From Algoriphagus halophilus (GTDB lineage: Bacteria; Bacteroidota; Bacteroidia; Cytophagales; Cyclobacteriaceae), in contig NZ_FSRC01000001.1 in the NCBI RefSeq assembly GCF_900129785.1, positions 1,798,001-1,862,000 of the forward strand: 64,000 bases of DNA, given 5' to 3'. Within the stretch, counting starts at the first letter, position 1; every line of letters begins with the position of its first letter. Shown piece after piece: positions 1-7,875 of this stretch. The notes beneath the pieces were generated by a model that did not search any database, was not told where the DNA came from, and was given only the letters and a program-made list of their open reading frames with translations. Both the position numbers and the translations under genes were made by a program.

Positions 1-43
1 CTCCAAGTACTTCCAACAGAAAATAAAATAGGAAACTATACAT
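1..43 (-). CDS. N-terminus of a membrane protein, probably glycosyltransferase family 2 (cut by window edge)
   Basis: An ATG at 43-41 opens a frame that stays open to the window edge and encodes MYSFLFYFLLEVLG, a hydrophobic start typical of a membrane segment. It overlaps the stop codon of the HEAT-repeat gene by 8 bases, which suggests translational coupling. In Cytophagales a response regulator and a HEAT-repeat membrane protein are often followed by a membrane glycosyltransferase with a similar hydrophobic N-terminus, so that is the best guess. Only 14 codons are visible, so the family is inference from context. Confidence 0.5.
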   Translation of the reverse strand, partial: MYSFLFYFLLEVLG

Positions 44-1625
44 GCTGTAAGAGAGGGTCTACAAGGTGAGCATGTATTTGGCTCAATTCCAAGTCATTGG
101 ATTTGGAGATATATTCCTGATACATGGATTGATCCAGCTTCAATAGATTTTCTAAGAATAGCATCTTCAATTGAAAATTGGGTTGTTCATTTAAAAGCTC
201 AATTAATATATGGGCAGACACTTGATCCCCAATCACCCCTGAAGCTTTTGCTGCAGCTACAACGAGATCTGGATTGTCAGACCTCAGACATTGATTGACA
301 AATGTTGCCTCGGTATGAATCCCAATGATTTGATAAGTTTTTAAAATCTCTATTTTTTCCACATCATCTACCTTTGGGGCAAGCTCTGCTAATTGACCTA
401 CCAATTCTACCCGACCAAGCATTCTTACCAGCTTATATCCAAATAGCCTAATGGTTTGATTTTCTCCATAAAAGAGGGTGTCTATTTTCAGGGACTTTTG
501 GATATGTAGGTATTTAATTATCCGCAAATAATTCATCTGCTGCCATCTTGATAATGGGTAGGATTGTTTTTTAATGGTGGATAAATCAACCTTTTCAGAC
601 AAATTTAAAAGCGTTGCGATGGATTGAGAACGGATGTAGAAGTTGGAGGCATTGGTCAATTCCCTCACCTGAGGCAAGGCTTCCACCAGGTCCATTTCAT
701 TGATTTCTACCAAACCTCTTGTCACTACATCCCATCTTTTACTTTTAAGATTTTGAAAGGAAATAACATCCAATTTAAATTTCTTATAAAGTGATTTTAG
801 CTTATCCTTAAAATCCCCTTTCATCTTTTTATTCAAAGAGATGATTTTCTCTATCAAAACTTCTTTGAACAGTTTTTTCTTAAAATCCTTTTCTGGAAAA
901 ATGGCGTAGATATCAGCATCTCTCATTAATTCGATCTCCTCTTCCGACTTTTCAAAGAGGACTGCGGACAAAGGACCGATGATTTGAGCTTCATATTTTT
1001 CTTTTAATGCTTCGATTTTGGAATGTCTGGTTTTGATCACCAACATAAATAGAATCATTCCAATGGCCATGATTAAAAAGAATACGATTAAACTGACTAC
1101 AATTACCAATTTGAAGTCAGAGAAAAAATGAAACCTATATTTTACCATAGGTTCATAGGGAACCAAATTGGCGAGCATCACTAACTCATCACCAACTTCA
1201 GGGCTTGATTCAGGAATAAAAATATCCTGATTTCTCCAAAGGTTACTTACATAATCTTGGGTAGCTTGGTAATCCGAGATTTCTTCATAAACCAAAAACT
1301 CTGGTTGAAGTAAAGGGGAATCAACTGCAAGGTATTCTGCACCTGCCGCATACCAAGAAGAAAAATTAGGATAGGTTTTTGAAACCCAGGTAGAATTATC
1401 AAGTTGACTGAATTGAAAGGTAGAATCTGATAATAAGGCTTCATAACCTTCTTTCAATTCCAATTTATAGCGGTATTCCAAAGAAGGAATTTCTTCTTGT
1501 TGTTCTAAAAACTTAAAAAAGGTAGTGGAATCCCTATAAGGTAAACTGTCTTGGGCAAAAGACACTCCAAGACTGATTGTATGTAATAGAACAATACTAA
1601 AACCTAGCGTAAAGAGTTTTCCCAT
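36..1625 (-). CDS. Membrane-anchored HEAT-repeat protein
   Basis: A 529-residue protein with a signal peptide (about 1-24, cleavage near SFAQ), an extracytoplasmic region to about 170, one strong transmembrane helix (about 173-198) and a cytoplasmic C-terminal part. Residues about 300-525 form repeated helix pairs of HEAT type (for example LPQVRELTNASNFYIRSQSI), a scaffold for protein binding rather than catalysis. It begins 3 bases after the response-regulator stop and its own stop overlaps the next gene, so the three form a tight operon. The likely role is to pass a signal from the response regulator to a membrane enzyme, possibly one making an exopolysaccharide. HEAT character and topology are seen in the sequence; the role is inferred. 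Confidence 0.8.
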   Translation of the reverse strand: MGKLFTLGFSIVLLHTISLGVSFAQDSLPYRDSTTFFKFLEQQEEIPSLEYRYKLELKEGYEALLSDSTFQFSQLDNSTWVSKTYPNFSSWYAAGAEYLAVDSPLLQPEFLVYEEISDYQATQDYVSNLWRNQDIFIPESSPEVGDELVMLANLVPYEPMVKYRFHFFSDFKLVIVVSLIVFFLIMAIGMILFMLVIKTRHSKIEALKEKYEAQIIGPLSAVLFEKSEEEIELMRDADIYAIFPEKDFKKKLFKEVLIEKIISLNKKMKGDFKDKLKSLYKKFKLDVISFQNLKSKRWDVVTRGLVEINEMDLVEALPQVRELTNASNFYIRSQSIATLLNLSEKVDLSTIKKQSYPLSRWQQMNYLRIIKYLHIQKSLKIDTLFYGENQTIRLFGYKLVRMLGRVELVGQLAELAPKVDDVEKIEILKTYQIIGIHTEATFVNQCLRSDNPDLVVAAAKASGVIGDQVSAHILIELLNEQPNFQLKMLFLENLLKLDQSMYQEYISKSNDLELSQIHAHLVDPLLQHV

Positions 1626-1628
1626 ATA

Positions 1629-1988
1629 TTACCTGATAATACGTTTTACCCGAATTGCTAATTCATTGGGATTAAAAGGCTTCGGAATAAAATCAGCCAC
1701 GCCAAGATTAAATGCTTCCAATACAATTTTTTCCTCTTCACCTAATGAACTCAATACAATGATGGGAGTGTCTGGTTTATTTTTTCTTGCATAGTGAATG
1801 ATTTCAATGCCACTCTTAAAGGGCATCATCACATCTGTAATGATTAAATCAGGATCAAAACTTTCAATAGCTTTGGTCCCTTCATTACCGTCTTGAACAA
1901 GATGCGTGATATACCCATCTTTTTTCAACCGAAACTCCACTAAGCTAGAAATCAATAAATCATCCTCAATAATCAGGATTTTTTTCAT
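1629..1988 (-). CDS. Single-domain (CheY-like) response regulator
   Basis: A 119-residue receiver domain with no output domain. The acidic pair D9/D10, phospho-acceptor D52 (in IITDVMMP), S80/S81 at the switch position and K103 (in PKPF) are all present, so phosphorylation and the usual conformational switch are expected. It must act by protein-protein contact; the obvious partner is the HEAT-repeat membrane protein that starts 3 bases downstream. No histidine kinase is visible in the window. The region from here to the divergent amidohydrolase gene (1989-2217) is AT-rich and probably holds both promoters. Confidence 0.92.
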   Translation of the reverse strand: MKKILIIEDDLLISSLVEFRLKKDGYITHLVQDGNEGTKAIESFDPDLIITDVMMPFKSGIEIIHYARKNKPDTPIIVLSSLGEEEKIVLEAFNLGVADFIPKPFNPNELAIRVKRIIR

Positions 1989-2217
1989 AATAATCAGGGT
2001 GAACTGGTGCCTAAAGATAACATACTGAAACTAATTACAATAAGGATTTACCATTCAAATACTTTTTTCAAACAGTGAATGTATTTAGAGTTTAAGAATT
2101 AGTATTTCAAACACCTTGAATAGCCATTGATCAAAAAAATAGCTATAAAAAATAATTAACAAAGGATTCTGTGAAGCCTTTTGTTAGCTTGCTAGATATG
2201 TTTAACCATCAATCAAT

Positions 2218-3912
2218 ATGAAAAAAACACTACTTAAAGCAGGTGTTCTAGGTTTATTGGTCGCTGGATGGTTTTCTACCAACTCTCTTTATGCACAAAG
2301 TGATCCTACAGGTAAAAAACCCGTCACCAGCACCTATGCAATTACAAACGCAACAGTAATTACAGCACCTGGCGCATCTGGAACGAAAGCTACGGTTCTG
2401 ATTAAGGACGGGGTCATTCAAGGAGTAGGCTCCAACTTGAACATACCATCAGAAGCCCAAGTTATCGCAGGAGATTCACTATTCATTTACCCTGGATTTA
2501 TCGATGGAGGAAGTGATGCAGGAATTACTGCACCTAAAGATCCAGAAAGACCTAAAGATTTTGTTTCGGCAAACCCACCGGATGAAATTGCAGGAATAAC
2601 TCCATGGAGATCTGCTGTGGATCAGTATGCTGCAGATGATAAAAGTGTAGAGGATTTCAGAAAAGCTGGCTTTACAGTCGCTCAGATTTTACCGGATGGT
2701 GGAATGATAGCCGGAAAAGCTGCAGTGGTGGTTTTCGGTTCTGAATACTCTACCAACGTCTTGAAAACAAATACTGCGTTGGTCTCTAGTTTTAGAGGCG
2801 CAAGAGGAATGTACCCTGGCACTGCTGTAGGTGTCATGGCCAAATTCAGAGATATCTATCAAAACACGAAATTATCACAAGGAAGAAGCAATCAATACCA
2901 GACAGCTTCTGGAGTAGTGAGACCTGAATTCAATCCTACCTACCAAGCGATGATGGAAGTAATCAATGGTCAAACACCAGTGATGTATACTGCTCCGTCT
3001 GAACTGGAAGTTAGAAGAGCATTAAGCTTACAGAAAGAATTGGGCTTCAAATTGATCCTAACTGGCTTAAATGATTACGCCAATGTGATCGATGTGATTA
3101 AAGCTGCAAATGTACCGGTATTAATCAGTTTGGAAATTCCAGATGATAAAGCGATCAAAGCTCAAAAAGAAGAGGTAGATGAAGCTACCAAAGCGCAATA
3201 CTCCAGAGTTCAGGAAGCGTATGATAACGCAATCAAGCAAGCAGGCTTATTGGAAGAAGCAGGAGTTCCATTTGCATTCACTACCAAAGGCACTAAATCT
3301 GGAGATGTCATGAAAGCGCTTAGCTCAATGATTGAGCATGGACTTAGCGAAGAAGGTGCTTTAGCGGCTTTGACCACCAATGCAGCAAATGTGTTGGGAA
3401 TGAGCAGAGTGGCTGGTACCATCGAAAAAGGTAAAATGGCCAATTTGGTAATTACCACTGATCAACTATTTGCAGAAGACAGCCAAATAAAGCATGTGGT
3501 GGTTGACGGGTACATTTTTGATTTTGATACCAAACCAAAGAAAAAAGCCAGCAACGGTGATGCTGAAGGTGCCGCCAAAGTTGCAGGAAACTGGGATTAC
3601 GAGACTGAATCACCTGCTGGAAGTTCTGGAGGTACCTTTGAAATTATTCAAGATGGATCCAGTTATACTGGTACCATTACCTTGGACAACCCTGCTGGAG
3701 CGGGTAAAATAAATACTGATTTAGAAGATATCAATGTCAATGGAAAGAACTTGACATTCTCCTTCAATATTGATGCGGGAGGAGACGAAATTACCATCAA
3801 TGTTTCTGGAGAAGTAGAAGGAGAAAGTTACGATGGCACCATGTCGGTTGCTCAATTCGGTTCATTCCCCTTTACAGCAACACTTAACCCAACCTTAATC
3901 GCAATCAAGTAA
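2218..3912 (+). CDS. Secreted amidohydrolase-family protein lacking the HxH metal site, with extra C-terminal beta domain
   Basis: A 564-residue protein with a signal peptide (about 1-26, cleavage after LYAQ). Residues about 40-440 follow the amidohydrolase fold, including a normal C-terminal block (LTTNAANVLG, GTIEKGKMANLVI). At the place where active enzymes have PGxIDxHxH, it reads YPGFIDGGSD (residues 91-100), so both first-strand histidines are missing. About residues 455-564 form an added beta-rich domain starting NWDYE, with alternating strands and Gly/Asp turns. First of three co-directional amidohydrolase genes; only 4 bases separate it from the next. It may be a structural or regulatory partner of the intact enzyme, or use a different active site. 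Family call is firm, activity is doubtful. Confidence 0.85.
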   Translation: MKKTLLKAGVLGLLVAGWFSTNSLYAQSDPTGKKPVTSTYAITNATVITAPGASGTKATVLIKDGVIQGVGSNLNIPSEAQVIAGDSLFIYPGFIDGGSDAGITAPKDPERPKDFVSANPPDEIAGITPWRSAVDQYAADDKSVEDFRKAGFTVAQILPDGGMIAGKAAVVVFGSEYSTNVLKTNTALVSSFRGARGMYPGTAVGVMAKFRDIYQNTKLSQGRSNQYQTASGVVRPEFNPTYQAMMEVINGQTPVMYTAPSELEVRRALSLQKELGFKLILTGLNDYANVIDVIKAANVPVLISLEIPDDKAIKAQKEEVDEATKAQYSRVQEAYDNAIKQAGLLEEAGVPFAFTTKGTKSGDVMKALSSMIEHGLSEEGALAALTTNAANVLGMSRVAGTIEKGKMANLVITTDQLFAEDSQIKHVVVDGYIFDFDTKPKKKASNGDAEGAAKVAGNWDYETESPAGSSGGTFEIIQDGSSYTGTITLDNPAGAGKINTDLEDINVNGKNLTFSFNIDAGGDEITINVSGEVEGESYDGTMSVAQFGSFPFTATLNPTLIAIK

Positions 3913-3916
3913 AGAC

Positions 3917-5302
3917 ATGAAAAAATTCAATTATTTTCTTGCTGCTTTGTTGGGACTGAGTATTACTTATGCTTCAGCTCAAACCAAAAAAGGTAGCGTA
4001 CTGATAAAAAATGCAACCGTATTGACCGTAACTGAAGGAACTCTTGAAAATTCCGATGTTTTGGTTCAAGACGGTATCATCCAACAAGTGGGTCAAAACC
4101 TTTCTGCTCCTTCCGGAGTGGAGACGGTGGATGCCACAGGCAAATACCTGATGCCAGGTATCATCGATGCACACTCCCATGTGGCATTAGATGTAGTCAA
4201 TGAAGCCACTGCTCCTATTGTAGCAGAGGTAAGAATGAGAGATGTAGTGAACCCATTCGAAGTAGGAATCTACAGGGCTTTGGCTGGTGGTGTAACCATC
4301 TCCCATGCCATGCACGGTTCTGCCAATGTAGTGGGTGGGCAAAACGTGACGTTAAAACATCGTTGGGGTTCTGAAGATCCTGCTGATATCATCATGCAAG
4401 ATGCCCCAAGAACGATCAAATTTGCATTGGGAGAAAACCCAACCAGAGTGCATGGTAGAGGAAGAGGAATCCAACCAAGAACTAGAATGGGTGTGGAAGC
4501 TATCCTAAGAAATGGGTTCAATGAAGCACTACAGTACAAAAAAGCTTGGGAAGACTACAATCAAGCATCCTCTCAAAAAGGAAATACGCAAGTTGCTCCA
4601 GAGTACGATGAGCGTCTTCAGACTTTGGTTGATATCCTGGATGGAAAGATCATCATTCACTGTCACTCCTACCGGGCTGATGAAATCTACATGTTGATCA
4701 ATGTGGCAAGAGACTTTGGTATTACCAAACTGGTATTCCAACACACCAACGAAGGCTTTAAAGTAGCCCCTGAAATTGCAGAATACACCATGGGTGCTTC
4801 TGTATTTGCAGACTGGTGGGCTTACAAGTTTGAGGTGTACTACTCTACTGCTTTCAATGCGGCAATTCTTACCGAGAACGGTGCGATTACTTCTATCAAC
4901 TCTGATTCCGCTGAATTGATCCGTCACTTATACCATGAAGCTGCAAAAACCCAGCGCTATGGGGGAATGACGGATGAACAGGCACTTTCTATGATTACGA
5001 TCAATCCAGCGAGACAATTGGGAATTGCTGACAAAGTAGGTTCTATTGAAGTAGGTAAGCAGGCTGATTTGGTCTTATTTGAAGGTCATCCTTTATCCGT
5101 ATATGCAAAACCTCAGCAAACCTATGTTGACGGAGTAAAATACTTTGATATCGAAACAGACGAAGATGATCAGCGATTAAGAGTAAGTCCTACTGAAATG
5201 GTTGAACCGATTTATATGATTGAAGAAGATCATCAATGTATGCAGGGAACAGAGTTGTATTTCTCTGACATTTCCAAAACTTTATTTAACATCAATTATT
5301 AA
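3917..5302 (+). CDS. Secreted metal-dependent amidohydrolase (intact active site)
   Basis: A 461-residue protein with signal peptide (about 1-21, cleavage after ASAQ). It keeps the amidohydrolase metal ligands: H86 and H88 in IIDAHSH, H248/H250 in IIHCHSY, H276 in FQHTNEG, and D330 in INSDSAE. The C-terminal TINPARQLGIADKVGSIEVG block is typical of imidazolonepropionase/dipeptidase-like amidohydrolases. It would hydrolyse a C-N bond of a cyclic amide or N-acyl amino acid in the periplasm; the substrate cannot be read from sequence. It sits between two relatives that lack the HxH motif, 4 bases after the first and 22 before the third, so all three are probably co-transcribed and may form a hetero-oligomer. 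Confidence 0.9.
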   Translation: MKKFNYFLAALLGLSITYASAQTKKGSVLIKNATVLTVTEGTLENSDVLVQDGIIQQVGQNLSAPSGVETVDATGKYLMPGIIDAHSHVALDVVNEATAPIVAEVRMRDVVNPFEVGIYRALAGGVTISHAMHGSANVVGGQNVTLKHRWGSEDPADIIMQDAPRTIKFALGENPTRVHGRGRGIQPRTRMGVEAILRNGFNEALQYKKAWEDYNQASSQKGNTQVAPEYDERLQTLVDILDGKIIIHCHSYRADEIYMLINVARDFGITKLVFQHTNEGFKVAPEIAEYTMGASVFADWWAYKFEVYYSTAFNAAILTENGAITSINSDSAELIRHLYHEAAKTQRYGGMTDEQALSMITINPARQLGIADKVGSIEVGKQADLVLFEGHPLSVYAKPQQTYVDGVKYFDIETDEDDQRLRVSPTEMVEPIYMIEEDHQCMQGTELYFSDISKTLFNINY

Positions 5303-5324
5303 TTCTCCAAAATCAATAGAAGAC

Positions 5325-6626
5325 ATGAAAAGAATGACTAAAGCCTTTTTCGCCTTCCTGATAGCCTTTTTGCCACTAATGGCAATGGCTCAGATTGATG
5401 GGGAATTTGTAAAACCTCGAACAGGAAAGTTCTTGTTGCAAAATGCAACCGTGGTGACCATCACCAAAGGCACATTGTCCAATACTTCGGTATTGGTAGA
5501 AGATGGAAAAATTGCCCAAGTGGGAACAAATATCTCCGCAGATGGAGCAGAAGTGATCGATTGTACTGGAATGTTTATCTATCCAGGTATGATTGACAGT
5601 GGCACCAGACTAGGTTTGGTGGAAGTAAGCTCTGTAGCAGAAACCAATGATTATTCTGAAGTAGGGAATGTATCTCCTAATATGCAGGCCTTGACCGCGG
5701 TCAACCCTAATTCTGAAGCCATCCCGGTTACCCGAGTTTCTGGGGTTACTACCACCCTGACCATCCCTTCCGGGGGGCTGTTTCCAGGTACTGCTGCATT
5801 GATCAATTTAGTAGGATATACTCCGGATCAAATGTATGCTGGTTTCAAAGCTGTGGTAATGAACTTCCCTTCTTCAGCTAGAAGAGGGAGATTTGATAGA
5901 AGATCTGATGATGACATCAAAAAGGATAATGAAAAAGCACTAAAAGAAGCCAATGAGGTTTGGGAGAAAGCCAAGACCTATCATCAGCTTAAAAGTTCAG
6001 GTGCTACTTTAGAATACTATCCAGAAATGGATCAGATGGCAAAAGTTATTTCTGGTGAATTACCTATGATGATCGAAGTAAATGCAGCAGGCGACATCCA
6101 AAATGCATTGAAGTGGATTGAAGGTAAAGATGCAAAATTCATCTTCTCTGGTGTAGCAGAAGGATGGAGAGTAGCGGATGAAATTGCCGAAGCAGGAATT
6201 CCAGTTTTGGCGGGGCCAGTACAAGAACTTCCTACCCGTCAGTCAGATCGCTATGATGCTGCCTATTCTAATCCAGGTAAAATGGCGAAGGCTGGTGTGA
6301 AAGTCGCGATTAGAACCAACGAAGAAGAAAACGTAAGAAACCTTCCTTTCCATGCTGCATTTGCTGCTGCTTACGGAATGGGTAAAGAGGAAGCTTGGAA
6401 AGCAGTAACCATCAATCCAGCTGAAATCTTCGGTTTATCAGATAGGTATGGTTCCGTGGAAGCGGGCAAAGTGGCCAACTTGATCGTTTCTACCGATGAT
6501 CCATTTGAGACAAAAGCTCAAATTATGCATGTATTCATCAATGGATATAGAATTCCATTGTCCAATAGACATATTAGATTGTACCAAGAGTTTTTGGAGC
6601 GTTCTCCAGGACTAAAGGCTAATTAA
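5325..6626 (+). CDS. Secreted amidohydrolase-family protein lacking the HxH metal site
   Basis: I start this gene at the ATG at 5325 (MKRMTKAFFAF), giving 433 residues with a good signal peptide ending MAMAQ. The longer frame from 5220 would prefix a non-signal sequence and overlap the previous gene by 83 bases. The spacing sequence agacATG matches that in front of the second amidohydrolase gene. The fold is amidohydrolase throughout (AVTINPAEIFGLSDRYGSVEAG), but the metal-binding strand reads IYPGMIDSGTRLG (residues 85-97) with no histidine. Like the first protein of the cluster it is therefore probably inactive as a classical metal hydrolase. A clear terminator follows, closing the three-gene unit. 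Confidence 0.85.
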   Translation: MKRMTKAFFAFLIAFLPLMAMAQIDGEFVKPRTGKFLLQNATVVTITKGTLSNTSVLVEDGKIAQVGTNISADGAEVIDCTGMFIYPGMIDSGTRLGLVEVSSVAETNDYSEVGNVSPNMQALTAVNPNSEAIPVTRVSGVTTTLTIPSGGLFPGTAALINLVGYTPDQMYAGFKAVVMNFPSSARRGRFDRRSDDDIKKDNEKALKEANEVWEKAKTYHQLKSSGATLEYYPEMDQMAKVISGELPMMIEVNAAGDIQNALKWIEGKDAKFIFSGVAEGWRVADEIAEAGIPVLAGPVQELPTRQSDRYDAAYSNPGKMAKAGVKVAIRTNEEENVRNLPFHAAFAAAYGMGKEEAWKAVTINPAEIFGLSDRYGSVEAGKVANLIVSTDDPFETKAQIMHVFINGYRIPLSNRHIRLYQEFLERSPGLKAN

Positions 6627-6657
6627 GGTCTATTGTTTCCAATAAAACTATAGTAAG

Positions 6658-6699
6658 CCCCAACTGTCAGGTTGGGGTTTCTTGTAGTTTTTTTTTGCT
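6658..6699 (+). terminator. Rho-independent terminator after the amidohydrolase trio
   Basis: CCCCAAC (6658-6664) pairs with GTTGGGG (6671-6677) around a 6-base loop and is followed by a T-rich tract ending in nine T. It lies 31 bases after the third amidohydrolase stop. Confidence 0.85.
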
Positions 6700-6711
6700 T
6701 TATATTCCCAC

Positions 6712-7875
6712 ATGAAGAAAAGCTATTCTTTACTGATCCCCCTACTCTCTCTTGCTTTTGCATGTCAACAAAACCATGACAAAGAAGTACAAGATTTAAT
6801 TGAAACTTATCGCTCAGAATTGGCTCCAGACAAACGGGTGGCGCTCTGGAACATTCAATTCGAAAATGATTCTTTGAAAGGTGAAACAGATCAAATAGCA
6901 GGTTTGGGAAACTTTCTTGCCGAATTGAATCAGCAGGAAATCAAGTATGTAAATGCAGTCAATCAATTGCCTGATGAATCTCTAGGTGATAATACCAAAG
7001 CATTGGTGACCATCTCAGTAGCCAATATTAGAAGTAACCCAAAGCATTCAGCAGAATTGGCTACTCAAGCATTGATGGGAACTCCATTAAATGTATTGAA
7101 AGAGTCAGATGGATGGTTTTTGGTGCAAACTCCAGATGGCTACTTATCATGGGTAGATCGTGCGGGGATTCAATTGATGAGTCCTGAAGAATTAGAAGAA
7201 TGGCATGTTCGACCGAAAGTAGTTTATACCAAATTAACTGGCCATGTTTGGACCAATCCTGCCCAAGAGGAAATGGTTTCTGATGTAGTAGCCGGAGATA
7301 TTTTGACTTTCGAAGGGGAAAATCATAATTACCTGGAAGTTAGCTTACCGGATGGCAGAAAAGGCTATATTCCGTCCAGTGAAAGTATGCTGATGGAGAA
7401 TTGGCTGGCTACTAGAAGTACCAATCCAGATCAATTGATTTCAACTGCCAAGCAAATGCTGGGTGTGCCTTATTTGTGGGGAGGAACTTCCATCAAAGGA
7501 GTGGATTGTAGTGGTTTCACCAAAACCATTTATTACCTCAATGGACAGGTGATTCCAAGAGATGCATCTCAACAAGTGCACGAAGGAGAAGAAGTAGATA
7601 CCGATAAAAACTGGGAAAATTTGGAAGTAGGTGACCTCCTATTCTTTGGAGAGAAAGCCACCGAGGATAAAAAAGAGCGAGTGGTCCATGTAGGAATGTG
7701 GATCGGAAACAATGAATTCATCCATTCCAGAGGCAGAGTAAGAATCTCAAGTTTTGACCCAAATAGCCCCAATTTCGATGAGTACGAACTCAATCGATAT
7801 TTAAGAACCAAACGAATTATCAACCAAAAATCTGACGGGGTTATTTCCGTCTCCGAACTTTTGAACAATGAGTAA
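6712..7875 (+). CDS. SH3-domain NlpC/P60 cell-wall peptidase lipoprotein
   Basis: A 387-residue lipoprotein (lipobox LAFAC, Cys18). Residues about 95-235 carry two bacterial SH3-like segments, and residues about 240-365 form an NlpC/P60 domain. The catalytic triad is visible: C266 in VDCSGF, H326 in VHVGMW and H338 in FIHSRG. The layout matches the SH3-NlpC gamma-D-glutamyl-L-diamino-acid endopeptidases of the YkfC type, which cut the D-Glu to meso-DAP or L-Lys bond of murein peptides. It overlaps the next gene (M28 peptidase) by 8 bases, implying coupled translation and a joint role in periplasmic peptide breakdown or muropeptide recycling. The exact bond cut is inferred from the family. Confidence 0.9.
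   Translation: MKKSYSLLIPLLSLAFACQQNHDKEVQDLIETYRSELAPDKRVALWNIQFENDSLKGETDQIAGLGNFLAELNQQEIKYVNAVNQLPDESLGDNTKALVTISVANIRSNPKHSAELATQALMGTPLNVLKESDGWFLVQTPDGYLSWVDRAGIQLMSPEELEEWHVRPKVVYTKLTGHVWTNPAQEEMVSDVVAGDILTFEGENHNYLEVSLPDGRKGYIPSSESMLMENWLATRSTNPDQLISTAKQMLGVPYLWGGTSIKGVDCSGFTKTIYYLNGQVIPRDASQQVHEGEEVDTDKNWENLEVGDLLFFGEKATEDKKERVVHVGMWIGNNEFIHSRGRVRISSFDPNSPNFDEYELNRYLRTKRIINQKSDGVISVSELLNNE

Noticed and set aside
4529..4927. 132-codon antisense frame within the second amidohydrolase
   Set aside because: Shadow of a strong coding gene; no independent features.
5220..5324. Longer start for the third amidohydrolase
   Set aside because: It would overlap the second gene by 83 bases and put 35 residues before a normal signal peptide; ATG 5325 is preferred.
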